64,000 nucleotides of DNA from Microvelia longipes. Lineage: Eukaryota > Arthropoda > Insecta > Hemiptera > Veliidae. The notes beneath the pieces are model-generated. The model searched no databases, had not been told where the DNA came from, and saw only the letters and a list, made by a program, of their open reading frames with translations. This document shows, one piece after another, positions 38,160 to 49,904 of the stretch. The stretch covers positions 47,399,341 to 47,463,340 of the forward strand of contig JACMZG010001870.1 of assembly GCA_018340805.1 (NCBI GenBank), read 5' to 3'. The position numbers were made by a program, and so were the translations under genes. How positions within the stretch are numbered: the stretch's first letter is position 1; each line of letters opens with the position of its first letter.

Positions 38160-40440
38160 TTAGACTGTTGGCACAGTAATAGTTATTTATGCCATAAGGC
38201 TGAAAATTGTGTCTTTATGTCACGGCAATTAGATTTACCGACGAGCGAAGCGAGTCGGGAAAAATTGCCAAGACATAAAGACATTCTCAGCCGGATGGCA
38301 TACACTATTTTTTTGAGGTAGCACTCATTAAATAAACTGCGCTATATACTTAATTGAAAAAAAAACAAACGTCCAATTAACTCCATATTATCGTCGTCAT
38401 TGAATTCATCCATAGCTTCACACTTTTACTCAAAAATGTAAAAGCTTTACAAATAAACACACAAAAATTGCCAATTAGAACAACTTTTAAAAACGAAAAA
38501 AAAAATTAGTCAACGAACAAAAACAGAAACAAAATTAACGTTTTTAAAGAAACCTCATGAAGGTTTTACACAGATTGTTTTTTTGAACACGCTACATTAC
38601 AGTAATGGCGGCAATATATGAATTACTTTTACGTCCTAGGAGTTTTTTTACATTCAGTATTGTCCTCGGAGGTGAAAAGTACTAAATAACCTCCTATAAC
38701 AATAATTATTGGCTTCTTATCCTAAAAACGGTCCAATAAAGAGCTCAATTACGTACTACCTCAAAAAAAAATGAATTTTTTACTGTCCCTGGTGAAGTTC
38801 CTAAAATGTCCACTAGGTGGGCGCTAGTAGTTTACTACAAGGTTATAATATTACCTTCCTTGTTCTTACTTTTTTGTTTATTAAATAAATAATCGAATTT
38901 CTTTTTGTTAAAAAAGTTTTGTTATTTTTGGAAAGTGAGTTATTAATTATTTATTATTCATAACTCAATAGTGATTCATACATTGAAATTCGCCGCCAGA
39001 ATTAAAACTTTTGTCTAGCGAGGCAATAGAAAGAAGAGTACCGGTAAATTTTTATACATTATACTGCTTTTCTTCTAAATAGTTGTTTACTATCAATATA
39101 CGCCCGAATAAATAGCATATACTACACGACTGGAAATGGCTTTTTTCGGCTTGTTTTACTGTCGAGCGAAGCGAGAGAATATGGCGGCTAAATATAGTCG
39201 ACATGTTAAAAAAGACCTTCTTCACTTTCTTGCAACATATACTATGTTCACACGCGTGATTTGGTAGGGGGTTCAACCCCATATGTTCACACGGTATTTT
39301 TTACCGTGAAAAATAAGTTTCACACGACAACAGCCGGGAGGGTTGAACTTCCTAGAGAGTAAAACACGGGGATGAACCCCCTGCCAAACACCGCGTGTGA
39401 ACGAAGTAATAATATACGATTTTCTGAGGTAGGGGAGTTTAGGTTCACTTTTTATTCCCTGCTGTAAAGAACGTGAAATACAAAATTTGTACACACCGTA
39501 AAAAGGAGAGTTTTTTTGTACAGCGTACAAAAAACATTTTTCGTAGAGCTGTTAGTTCTTCTATTTGCCACAAGGAGCGCTGAAGACCACATTCTTGTTT
39601 TAGTTCAGCAATAGTTCCGCTAGATGGTTACACTTTTTTATCAGTGTATCTTTCTTTCCATTATCTATTCTTTGTTTTTTTTATGATAAAAATGAAATTT
39701 AAATCATTACATATTTGTGTTTATTTAAAAGAGAGTATAATTTACAATGCTTGATAGTGATTTAAGTGACCCTGAAATGGTAGCAACTCCACAAGAGATA
39801 AAACCTTTAGCGTTTATAGAGATAAATGAAATTGTTCTGTCAAAAATATCTTTTTTTTGAGCTAGTACGTAATTTAGCACTTTATTGGACCGTTTTTAAA
39901 ATGAGAAGCCAATCATTATTGTTATAGGAGGTTATTTAGTACTTTTCACCTCCGAGGACAATAATGAATGTAAAAACTAAAACTCCTAGGACCTAAAAGT
40001 AATTCATATATTGCCGCCATTACTGTAATGTAGCGTGTTCAAAAAAACAATCTGTGTAAAACCTTCATAAGGTTTATTTAAAAACGTTCATTTTGTTTCT
40101 GTTTTTGTTCGTAGACTAATTTTTTTTCGTTTTTAAAAGGTGTTCAAATTGACAATTTTTGAGTAAAAGTGTGAAGATGAATTCAATGACGACGATAATA
40201 TGGAGTTAATTGGACGTTTGTTTTTTTTTCAATTAAGTATATAGCGCAGTTTATTTAATGAGTGCTACCTCAAAAAAATAGTGTATGCCATCCGGCTGAG
40301 AATGTCTTTATGTCTTGGCAATTTTTCCCGACTCGCTTCGCTCGTCGGTAAATCTAATTGCCGTGACATAAAGACACACTTCTCAGCCTTATGGCATAAA
40401 TAACTATTACTGACTCGCTTAACTCGTCAGTAAATATATA
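38160..40440. mobile_element. Large inverted-repeat element, ~600-bp arms
   Basis: The left arm (about 38160-38772) and right arm (about 39847-40440) are inverted copies, for example GCCGGATGGCATACACTA at 38291 and its complement near 40287, and GTTCTCTC-free blocks such as GTAATGGCGGCAATATATGA. The 1.07-kb spacer has no transposase and contains a smaller foldback. Arms end near CTACCTCAAAAAAA-type sequence. Confidence 0.8.
39246..39402. mobile_element. Small foldback J, copy 1
   Basis: GTTCACACGCGTG and CGCGTGTGAAC ends with inverted GGGGGTTCAACCCC-type blocks, 157 bp, in the spacer of the large inverted repeat. A relative is at 40445-40653. Confidence 0.75.
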
Positions 40441-40444
40441 CTTA

Positions 40445-40653
40445 ATTCGCACGCGGGGTTTGACAGGGAGGTTCAACTCCCTAGGAGGTTCAACCCCCGG
40501 CAGTTGTCGTGTGAACGGGATCGAATACGGTGTTCAACCCAGAAACTCATTTATCACGGAGAAAAATACCTTGTGAAGAGTTGGAGTCAAACCCCCTAGA
40601 GGGTTGAACACGGAGTTGAACCCCATGCCAAACATCGCATGTGAACGAAGTAA
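40445..40653. mobile_element. Small foldback J, copy 2
   Basis: Left TTCGCACGCGGGGTTTGACA, right complement near CATGCCAAACATCGCATGTG. It contains four inverted or direct GGTTCAACTCC / GAGTTGAACCCC blocks. Located next to the right arm of the large inverted repeat. Confidence 0.7.
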
Positions 40654-40805
40654 TAGTCGCTTTGGTAAAAAAAGATTAATTTCACACGAATAATACAATA
40701 CGGGAACAGAGCAATTTGTCAAAAATGAAACACATATTATTACATTATAAGCTAAAGTAAGGAATCTGTAGGTAATAATAAATTATTACCTAATTATTAC
40801 CTCGT

Positions 40806-40979
40806 GTACGACACACGATTAAAATCAGTTGACAGCGTATGGAAATAGTGTTGAGGAACCAATAAGGTTGACCAGATTTGAAATTGAAGGCGTGGTTTAA
40901 CAACTAGGACTAATCTCATTGGCTCCCTTACATTATTTTCCCACCCTGACAACTGATTTTAGTCGTGTGTCTTACTATA
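40806..40979. mobile_element. MITE family G, copy 3
   Basis: TACGACACACGATTAAAATC on the left and GATTTTAGTCGTGTGTC on the right, with the family's middle in reverse orientation (GCGTGGTTTAACAACTAGGA). Confidence 0.82.
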
Positions 40980-40984
40980 AAGAT

Positions 40985-41760
40985 ATAAATAAATAAATGG
41001 TTTATTTACACAAAAACTAAGTTACAAATAAAAAAACAAAACAAAAATGGTAAAAAAATAACATGCAAAATACAATGTTTGAAAATAGGATAAAATTGTG
41101 TAAAAAAGATGGACTCTAACAAAAAAAATTAGATCTTCCGCCCATCCTTTCATAGAAGAATATTATAAAATACAAAAATATAATAAAGGAGATAAAAATT
41201 AAGAGAATGAACATTTTGCATTATGAGAAATGAATATAATTTAAAAAAAAAACATTAAAAAAATAAAAAAAAACCAAACTAAACTAGTTTGACTAGAACT
41301 AAAATTTAACAAATTTAAAATATTTATAATAAAGGAGTAACAAAGAGTAAATTTTGAAGAAATAACAAACTTTAAACTTAGAAAATTTAAAAGTAACAAA
41401 CATCACCATCAATTAATACTAACGTTTACATCCTTATTAAATAACTAAACAATAAGATGAGGTGGATAAAAAGGGTAAGAATAATAATTAAAATGATCAG
41501 TCTTATATTTTAAAAGGATCAAGAGAAAATATTACTTTAATGAATTAAATGAGTCTTAATTTGTAAATGATAAATATAACGTCATTTTGTTAGTTAAAAA
41601 TATTGCTAGGTTAAGATGGTAATGGAACATAATAACTAAAAAAAAATAAAAATAAAAAAAAGTAAATAAAAAATACTTAAAAGCTTAGATATAGCACTTT
41701 CTATGTTAAAATTTATTTTAAAACATAATAAGATATTACATAAATAAGACAGCTAAGATT
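40985..41760. other. A-rich low-complexity stretch
   Basis: Strongly A-rich on the + strand, with many AAATAAA and TAAAA runs; no frame, exon or repeat was identified. Confidence 0.6.
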
Positions 41761-41791
41761 AAATATTTAATGCTGATATTAAATATTTTAC

Positions 41792-41862
41792 CTGTAACAG
41801 TGTTAGTTCCGACTCTCTGGTATCCATCATTTTTCTTTAATATCAACTAATTTTACAATCAT
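41792..41862 (-). other. Possible non-coding 5' exon of the harmonin-like gene
   Basis: A 71-bp minus-strand segment sits between an acceptor (TTGGTTGCAG) and a donor (CAG|GTAAAA). It contains ATGATGGATACCAGAGAGTC. Joined to the acceptor ahead of exon 1, this frame would run MMDTRESELTLLQR and stop at the TAG before the real ATG. It would then be a 5' UTR exon with an upstream ORF. The intron would be about 8.9 kb. Confidence 0.4.
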
Positions 41863-42790
41863 CTGCAACCAAAAACAACAAATTCACTAAATTACCAGTT
41901 TAAATCAAAGCTACTTCTTAAAGCACAGGATCACAGGATGCTACAGAAATCCTCTATGAAGACCGATTTTTTTAATTCTTCGGCACTGGTCTACAACGAC
42001 TATACGCCTATGGAATGATTTTGAATAAAGAGAATGACGCACTAAGTCGATTTGTTATACAACAAAGTGACTCCATCGAAGACCAAAAAATAGAGAAGAA
42101 TCATACACGAAACACACGTCAAAAACCAACTGCACATGCTTGGTACAAACTGCGCAAGCTTACAATTCTTGTAACAGCGCAGGTCTTAAATTTTAGAGGC
42201 AAACTTACTTCTCAATGGTTCCCCATTGCTTATTACTTGAGAAGGTTATAAACAAGCTTAAATTATCACTCACTAAAGTGGCTAAGAACTGTCTAAAATT
42301 TAAAATTAAATAAGCACAAATGAATTAACAAGCACCAAATGTAACAATCACGGGAAGCAGAAGAAAGTTGAGAAGCAAACTCGACAACCTTGCTACATAA
42401 CCTGCGTTTGACGCCATTTTTTATTATAAACATGGGAATGTAAGTTTCTCCTATTTCTCTATCTCATAGAACTTCCATGGGATCAGAAAAGTTCCTTATT
42501 GCTTCATATTCTTTATTCAAGATCCTTGCGCCTATGTTATTTATTTAATTTGGAATCAGACAGGTTGGTTTAATGGTTGATGAGTTAATACTGACCATGT
42601 AACGGATCTATTAATTTGATAACTTTGGGAGCATATATCTAATGTCTAGTGTGTATTTAGTGTGTATCTAGTGTGTATGTCGCAGGCAATATGGCAAGTA
42701 TGGACAATGTGCAAAATACTTGCCCTCCTTGGGTTATTATGAAAATATAGATAAATTTATTTTTGTGATTATTGGTCTCCATAATAGTTC
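41863..42790. other. Non-coding, candidate promoter side of the harmonin-like gene
   Basis: Less A-rich than 41.0-41.8 kb. On the minus strand near 42418 an ATGGCGTCAAACGCAG segment stands out but has no convincing donor. No TATA or Inr element can be assigned. TGTGTATTTAG/CTAGTGTGTAT repeats occur at 42635-42680. Confidence 0.35.
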
Positions 42791-42791
42791 A

Positions 42792-43239
42792 ATATTTTTG
42801 TTGTTAGGGACACTAAAGAGACTACTTAATGGCTGTTAATTTATTTATTCATTACGATATTTCGCTTGTATTTCCAAGCATATTCATGTATAATCTAAAA
42901 AAGAAAAAGGAAGATACAAATGTTTTAGAATAATATTCATTGGAATACTGGTAACTTAGTCATGCAAATGAGTATGAATTACAAGACGAATTAAAAACTT
43001 ACAGAAATAATAATAAATAATATTTCTGTAAGTTTTTAATTCGTCTTGTAATTCATACTCATTTGCATGACTAAGTTACCAGTATTCCAATGAATATTAT
43101 TCTAAAACATTTGTATTTTCCTTTTTCTTTTTTAGATTATACATGAATATGCTTGGAAATACAAGCGAAATATATCGTATGAATAAATAAATTAACAACC
43201 ATTAAGTAGTCTCTTTAGTGTCCCTAACAACAAAAATAT
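42792..43239. repeat. Near-perfect palindrome, ~218-bp arms
   Basis: Arms 42792-43009 and 43021-43239 are complementary with very few mismatches around an 11-base centre. The 16-bp string AAAATATAGATAAATT occurs on both sides (42742 and 43233), a possible target duplication. It may be a young foldback element or an assembly inversion artefact. Confidence 0.85.
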
Positions 43240-43260
43240 AGATAAATTAGTTTTTATTTT

Positions 43261-43342
43261 CCACTTTGCCCGGGCGTTGTGCACAATGCCCGCTCTAGGT
43301 TGCACTTTCCCCAGGCGTTGTGCACAATGCCCACTCTATGTT
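43261..43342. repeat. 41-bp tandem repeat, 2 copies
   Basis: GGCGTTGTGCACAATGCCC block twice, 41 bp apart, notably GC-rich; first in the minisatellite island. Confidence 0.85.
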
Positions 43343-43530
43343 GGCAAATTTAATCAAAATACATATTTTTTACTCCAATTCAGAATTAATTATTTTAAAA
43401 TAAAACAAGCATGTATTCTCGGTCTAAAACATTTTTACTTGCATTATACATTTTCAATAAGTACAAATAGTTTTCGATTATAAAGAAACTTTAATTATTT
43501 GAATTTTGTGTTAGTAAAGAAAGAAACTTG

Positions 43531-43735
43531 CACTGCGTGCACAAGCATTGCGAGCACTGCGTGCACAAGCATTGCAAGCACTGCGTTCAAAAGCATTGAA
43601 AGCACTGCAAGCAAAAGCATTACAAACACTCCGTGCAAGAGCATTGCAAGCACTGCGTGCAAAAGCATTGAAAACACTGCGTGCAAAAGCATTGCAAGCT
43701 CTGCGTGCAAAAGCATTGCAAACGCTAGCTAAATG
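43531..43735. repeat. 24-bp minisatellite, ~8 copies
   Basis: GCATTGCAAGCACTGCGTGC-type unit of 24 bp (CACTGCGTGC at 43531 and 43555). Because 24 is a multiple of three, several frames stay open and give repeats such as RALRAKALQ; no gene is supported. Confidence 0.92.
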
Positions 43736-43828
43736 CTAAGTGCTACCTTAAAAAGATTAGCTAAATAAAGCTATAAGCTACCTTATTTAGGGTTGATTGA
43801 AAAAAAAAACAAATGCTACCACATGTAG

Positions 43829-44044
43829 TAAACTGCGTAGGCTTCCGCGGTTGTTGTCATGAAGATTTAGGTCTTCCGGTGGTGACCGTGTCAATGTAGA
43901 TTTGTAGTTCAGTTCAGTTTTGTAGAGCATTGCGTTTCTATCCATGATGTCCTACATCCCTGAAGATGCCTCCCACAGTGGAAGCGAAACGTCGGATTCT
44001 TCATCTACATTGACGCGGTCACCACCGGAAGACCTAAATCTTCA
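43829..44044. mobile_element. Foldback K inserted in a minisatellite, 12-bp target duplication
   Basis: TACCACATGTAG flanks it at 43817-43828 and 44045-44056. Inverted 42-bp arms (43859-43900 and 44004-44045) share GGTCTTCCGGTGGTGACCG. The interior holds CCTGAAGATGCC and GGAAGCGAAACGTCGGA, typical of Penelope-like termini. A related broken copy is at 56608-56825. Confidence 0.85.
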
Positions 44045-44059
44045 TACCACATGTAGGTT

Positions 44060-44535
44060 TGGGAGAGAAACCGATAATCTACCTCATAAAAGTTTGGTTG
44101 ATAACAATATATAAGTTACCTCATGAAGGTTTGGTGAATAGAACCATAAGGTACCTAATAATGAGTTTGGCGGATAAAACCATAAGCTACCTCAAAAAGA
44201 GTTTGGTGAATAAAAACTATAAGCTACCTCATAAAGAGTTTGGTGAATAAAAACTATAAGCTACCTCATAAAGAGTTTGGTGAATAAAAACTATAAGCTA
44301 GCTAATAAAGAGTTTGGTGGATAAAACCATAAGATACCTCATAAAGAGTTTGGTGAATAAAACTATAAGCTACCTCATAAAGAGTTTGGTGAATAAAAAC
44401 TATAAGCTACCTCATAAAGATTTTGGTGAATAAAAACTATAAGCTACCTCATAAAGATTTTGGTGAATAAAAACTATAAGCTACCTCAATAAGAGTTTGG
44501 TGGATAAAACCATAAGCTACCTCAAAAAGGGGAGA
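44060..44535. repeat. 36-37-bp minisatellite, ~12 copies
   Basis: Unit AAGAGTTTGGTGAATAAAAA plus CTATAAGCTACCTCAT. The first copies are diverged, later ones uniform. The array is interrupted at its 5' edge by foldback K. Confidence 0.93.
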
Positions 44536-45267
44536 AATAACTACCAGGAAGAACTAGGAGAGTTAAGGAAAAACAATATCAAGGTAATAAATCTAGGAGG
44601 CATGAAATTAAATATGCACATATTCAATGATCCGGGCTAGTTGAACTAAGTTGGCCAGAATAACGGCAATAATAAGGAAACATTTGGATCGAGTTAGATG
44701 TGAGAATATTAACAAGTCATCACGATCCCCTGACTGGTTTAGACTCCATTGAACCGAATTATTAATTATTTCTTTCTCTTTGCTTTAAAATTGCTTAATT
44801 GCCCTTACAGATATGGGCATATCTGGCTAAAACCAAATGTGCTTCAGTGCCTTAAATTTTATCCGTCATTGAAGGCTCGAATAAAAATGTACGTACTTAC
44901 TGCTTTTCCGCATTAATACCTGTTACAGATTTATTTTCAACAGGTGATTATTATATATGTAACGATGGCAACAATTCACTTTAATTCTATCATTATATGT
45001 ACATTTTTACGTTTCTTTATTTGTACCGTAGATATATAGGAAAAGTATATTGTGTTCGCTAAAAAACCGAAACCGGGATGTCACCTGAATCATTCGTTTC
45101 AGGTGTTTCAAGACCTTCTGAGTGGTTTTCACATAGTTTTCCGTCTCTATGTGTGTGTGAGTGGGTTATCATCATAGCTGCCAAGGTATTTATGTTAGAG
45201 AGTTGAGACTGAGTACAAAATTAATTTAAATTATTAAAATTAATTAATTTTTTTTTATACCACCTTT

Positions 45268-45349
<82 letters not shown>

Positions 45350-45960
45350 AAGTTATATGACCCTAAGGTACCGAGATTGTTTATTGTATTTAAATGTTGA
45401 AGGTAATGCATAACTACTATTATATAGATTTATAAGAGAAAGGAATGAAGTAAGATGTATAGGTAAAAGCAGAACTAAAACTGTAATATACAAACTCCAG
45501 TTTAAACTGATTAGTCAAAATGAAAGTCCTAAAGATCAAATAATTTAACCTCAAGTTTTACATAAGTCTTTAAAAACAGCTGTTTAACATATTTAAATTA
45601 TATCAGCTGACATTTTGACAAAACAATAGATCAGAGGAAAAAGAAAGTATCAAATGATTTCCCACTAAAAAACTTTTTTGGATGAAAAAATCATTTTGAA
45701 TTCATAACATTAATATTTTATTACTAGTAAAATATCACTAACAATACTTGGTCTTAGGTTTTCCCGGGTCATCAGGTCAAAATATAGTTCAGTTTCATGC
45801 TGTTTAACATTGTAGATCATGCAGTCGGCAGTTAGATATGCTTTTAAGATGCTTTGGTTCTTTGAGAAATAGGAAGCAAAGAGATGGTTTTAAATTTCTA
45901 GAACAAAAATCACTTATAAAATTAACTTCTCTCTATTTTTTATTTTTATTTTAATCTACT
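44536..45960. other. Non-coding with repeat H copy and (AT)n
   Basis: 44895-45000 has CTGCTTTTCCGCATTAATAC, which recurs with ~100 bp of following sequence at 46686-46770. 45020-45220 is repeat H. (AT)n at 45271-45346. 45350-45960 shows no features. Confidence 0.65.
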
Positions 45961-45974
45961 GACTTAATTAGTGG

Positions 45975-46500
45975 TTGCACACAAAAAATCGTTTGTCAAC
46001 TCCAAGCCGATTCGCAAATAGTACGCTTCAGGACCAATAAGGCGCTTCCGGGTGTGCCAATAGGTCGCTCCAAGGCAACTAGTCATGAAGCCTTGAAGTG
46101 CCTTATTAGCCCTTAAGCGCCTCATTGGTTCTGAAGCGCACTATTTGCGAATCGAAATGGAACTAATGACCGTATTTTTTGAATGCAAAACACTAATTAG
46201 AGCGCTATAGTGCCAATGGGGCACTTCAGGGTCAATGGGGAATTTCAGGGCTAATGGAGCTTTTCCTGGCAGACCAATGGGGCGTTTCAAGGCCAATGAC
46301 ACACTTTAGGGCCACTAGTCATAAGGTCCTGAAGCGACTCATTGAATCGCAAGCGCGCCAATTGGCTCTTAAGCGCACTATTTGCGAGTTGGCTTGGAAC
46401 TGACAACTGCACTTTTGTGTAAAAAACACTAATTAGGGTGCTTTAGTGCTAATAGGACGCTTCAGGGCCAATGAGGTGCTTCAAAGCTAATGGGACGCTC
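45975..46500. repeat. Irregular GCGCTTCA-rich repeat cluster
   Basis: About 25 degenerate words of the type GGCGCTTCAGGGCCAATG occur in both orientations. Two inverted halves are visible (ATTCGCAAATAGTACGCTTC near 46010 against GAAGCGCACTATTTGCGAAT near 46134, and again near 46370). It is unlike the other regular arrays and much more GC-rich. Confidence 0.75.
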
Positions 46501-46609
46501 AGTTAGTCACTTGTTATTTAATGGATTGAGGTGTGGAGTGCTATGATAAGAAGAAATAAATCAAAACAAGTTTTCGTCTATCAACTTATTTTAATTAACT
46601 TATAACAAA

Positions 46610-46645
46610 GCCAACTTTCAACCGTTAACGGTCATCATAAGTGCC
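46610..46645 (-). ncRNA. Degenerate hammerhead-like Penelope terminus
   Basis: Minus strand: GGCA, CTTATGA (core mutated at the essential G), perfect stem II ACCGTTAACGGT, then GAAAG. Same family as 37684; the core change would inactivate it. Confidence 0.3.
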
Positions 46646-46769
46646 GGTGAATATTAAAAAGTAGATCAGTAGTCTACCAGTGAGTCTGCTTTTCCGTATT
46701 AATACCTGTTACAGATTTATTTTCAACAGGTGATTATTATATACGTAACCATGGCAACAATTCACTTGG

Positions 46770-47755
46770 CCGTTCCGCTGCCTCGGTGCTTCGGGTCTTT
46801 TTACTTTTCTCCTTTATACCGAAAGTAAATAGACAAACTAATTTGTTTGGGCTAAGAATTCGACAAGTACTTCGAATTGGTACCAAACCAATTCTTTTAT
46901 GTAGAGTAAAAAAGAATTTATACGATTGGTATCAAAAATGAGAAGAGGTAGAGATCGTGAACAAGTCTCCGCCGACAAAAAGGTACGAAGCAAGTGGGAT
47001 AATCCTAAAATAATTCTGATGCGGATGTCCGGTAAGCCTATTTTAAATTTCTAGCTCGAAATAGGAAAGTATGGCTCCTTTAATAAAATTAGTACCCTTT
47101 TACTTCTTAGACAACTTACTGGATTTGCTATTTTCATATATTTTATGAATATACGCTAATCTTTGTAAAAATGGGCTCCGCAAAAAGTTTGTGGACTTGA
47201 ATGCTGTTAAAGTTGTGTAGGAATTTGAAATAAAAACAAATAAATCGTTTATTTCTATCTAACACCTTTTTACCAAAAGAAAATAAAATATATTAACAAA
47301 ATAAAATAATTCCTATTCACAGTTTGACTAGCTTAATGACTCGTGCGCGACAGTTTTTTTTTAATACAAATATATTAAGCGCACTTCATTTTAAAAATCC
47401 AGCATTCCTTCTAGAAGCAACCGGACTAGTTTTTAATCGATGCAACCTGGGTAAAGTTACAAAAAAGTTAAACTAAGCTGATTAACAGTTAAAACAGCTG
47501 ACATATTTAGCAGTTATTTGATGATGCGAATCTATAGGTAAGTATTAGAGAAACGAGGCGTATCCGAGGGACTATCCATCATGATACGGGTCACTGATCA
47601 CAGTCAACCTAATATAACGGATATTCTCCAGTCACCATCATACTACTAATATTTCCTTCCTTCGAACCAGCAAAGCCTTCATAATATTAGTAAAGCGTCC
47701 TATCAGCAGTGCTGATAAATTGCATATGGACTGTTTTCCAGTTTGATGTTCCGAT
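46770..47755. other. Non-coding stretch
   Basis: No frame or regular repeat was identified. 47540-47740 is somewhat GC-richer. Confidence 0.5.
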
Positions 47756-47756
47756 G

Positions 47757-48172
47757 GTTAGTTTCACCAAACAGTTCGGAGGATAGGTGTTTCAAAAGTT
47801 GATTTTACCAAACGGTTCGCAGGATAGGTGTTTCAAATGTTGATTTCCAAACGTTCGCAGGATACATGTTCACCAAACAGCAGTATAGGTGTTCAATGTG
47901 ATTTCACCAAACAGTTCGCAGTATAGGTGTTTCAAATGTTGATTTTACCAAACGGTTCGCAGTATAGGTGTTTCAAATGTTGATTTCACCAAACGGTTCG
48001 CAGTATAGGTGTTTAAATGTTGATTTCACCAAACGGTTCGCAGTATAGGTGTTTCAAAAGTTGATTTTACAAACGTTTCGGAGTTTCAAAGGTTGGTCCT
48101 GCCACCAAATGGTTTCCAAAATAGGTTGGATGTTTTAAAAGTTAGTTTCACTAAACGGTTCGCAGTATGTTT
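47757..48172. repeat. 41-bp minisatellite, ~10 copies
   Basis: Unit TTTCACCAAACGGTTCGCAG plus TATAGGTGTTTCAAATGTTGA. Outer copies are truncated or diverged and central ones uniform. Confidence 0.92.
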
Positions 48173-48751
48173 GCAATGAGAAATCGAAGCTCTCTTTTGC
48201 GCTTTTCTATTCTTCTTTCTTCTTTATCCTACAGAATTTGATGGATAAAACAACACTGGAGAAAACATCTTACGCTGGCCGTGAGAGAGTTGTGTCTTAT
48301 GTTTGAAAGGAATCCTCAATTACAGATGACATTAACCGCGAGGCGAGTTAACTTACAGCTAAGTAAGCGTACGAAGTATCATTACTGAAAGACATTAAAG
48401 TGCGTCAACGAGTCTTGAAAGAAACAAAAATTCGCATTTACTGTTATCTCATTGCACATTATCTTCTTATCGACCGTCAATTTGAGACCGGATTGACTAG
48501 GCTAGACAAATTATTCTTAAAAACATATTTTTTTTAAAAAATTCTATTAAAGTTATTTTAACAATTCGGATGAACTGTACTCTATTAGGAAAAACTGCTC
48601 GTGTTGTCAACACTTAAATCACCGAATAAAACAAGCATGTTAGATACCTAATTTCAAAATAAATGCCTAATTTCCCCGGTGTAACTAATTGAAGATGACT
48701 TTTTAATAGAATTTTTAATAGTTAATTAAGCTTATAAGGTAGGTTGCATGA

Positions 48752-49409
48752 GGGTCAATCCATTTCAAGTGATCCAGAGATGTTGCTCGAAAAAAATAAT
48801 AAAAATTTATAATTTTTTTCCGAGATAGTCCTACCCATAGTATAATTTTTTCTACAGCCTCCTTCATTTTAAAAAATCACTGTTAGTTCCTGAGACACCC
48901 AAATTTTGCGTTTTCTGTCCATTTTTGAGGCTTAATATTTCGGCTTTGGCTCAACCTAGCTTAATGAAACAGGTCTTGTTTGAAAATTTCCTCTTTGGGT
49001 TTTACAGAAGAACCAATATTTTTGTTCTAATGCTGCTAATCTATACTCGTGAGTTTGCATAATAAATTTGACCACAAAGACTGAAAATGCACTTTTTCAT
49101 TATTTTTTTTAACAAGGAAGATAATATTGGAATAAATTGAAATAATTTTTTGGTTACTACAAGGTAATCAATCTATAAGGTTGGTTAATCTAAAGAACAA
49201 GGAAAAAATTGGTTCGAATCCTGGTGGGGGCAGTAATTTTTTATAGTTTTTTTTACATGAAGTAAGTTTATAACAAAACCAGGACTCGAACCCAGGTACT
49301 CTGGCTTTGATGTGGTTACTGGCCGTAAACCACACAGAAAAAATATTATCAATTTTAATTTTTTTTCGCGCAACATCTCTGGATCCCTTGAAATTAAATG
49401 GATTGACCC
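48752..49409. mobile_element. TIR element with GGGTCAATCCATT ends
   Basis: GGGTCAATCCATTTCAAGTG on the left and its diverged complement ending GGATTGACCC at 49409, ~50-bp TIRs including GATCCAGAGATGTTG. The interior holds two tRNA B-box-like GGTTCGAATCC / GGGTTCGAGTCC words in opposite orientation. The terminal motif resembles foldback F. No transposase is present. Confidence 0.78.
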
Positions 49410-49900
49410 GTAAGGAAACACTATGGAAATGACAGCACAAGGTATTCTAGACAGGTTCGACTTAGAGTTAAAGAAAATTATAACAAGAGATCGTGTAAAC
49501 AGAGACTGGCTTCGACTTCTTAGATTTGAAGTAACAGTGAAAAAAAGTTATTAGCGAAGATGTCAAATATTGTTAACCTAGATTAAGAAATTAGAACTTC
49601 AGTTTCACGGTGTGTTAAATAAGAATTTGTTTGCTTATAGTAGACCTTGATAATAACGCACCCTGGCGGTCAGCTGATTCATATTTTCAAATAAAAAAAC
49701 CCGCGCCTGACGATTTAACGCGATACATTATAAATGAATGAACTAAAAGGAAAGGACTAAGGATGTTATGTTAATAATAAGTTTTAACAAAAGAAATGTA
49801 ATGGTTACATTTGAAGAATAAATTACGGCTAATATGTAACGTATTTTTAAAACGTTTCGACAAATAAAAAAATCTGGTACGGGGAACCTCGGAACTTTTC
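49410..49900. other. Non-coding stretch
   Basis: AT-rich; no frame, exon or repeat recognised. Confidence 0.5.
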
Positions 49901-49904
49901 CTCA

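Noticed and set aside
49195..49330. tRNA gene candidates with B-box words GGTTCGAATCC and GGGTTCGAGTCC
   Set aside because: No complete A box or cloverleaf can be folded; both lie inside a TIR element.
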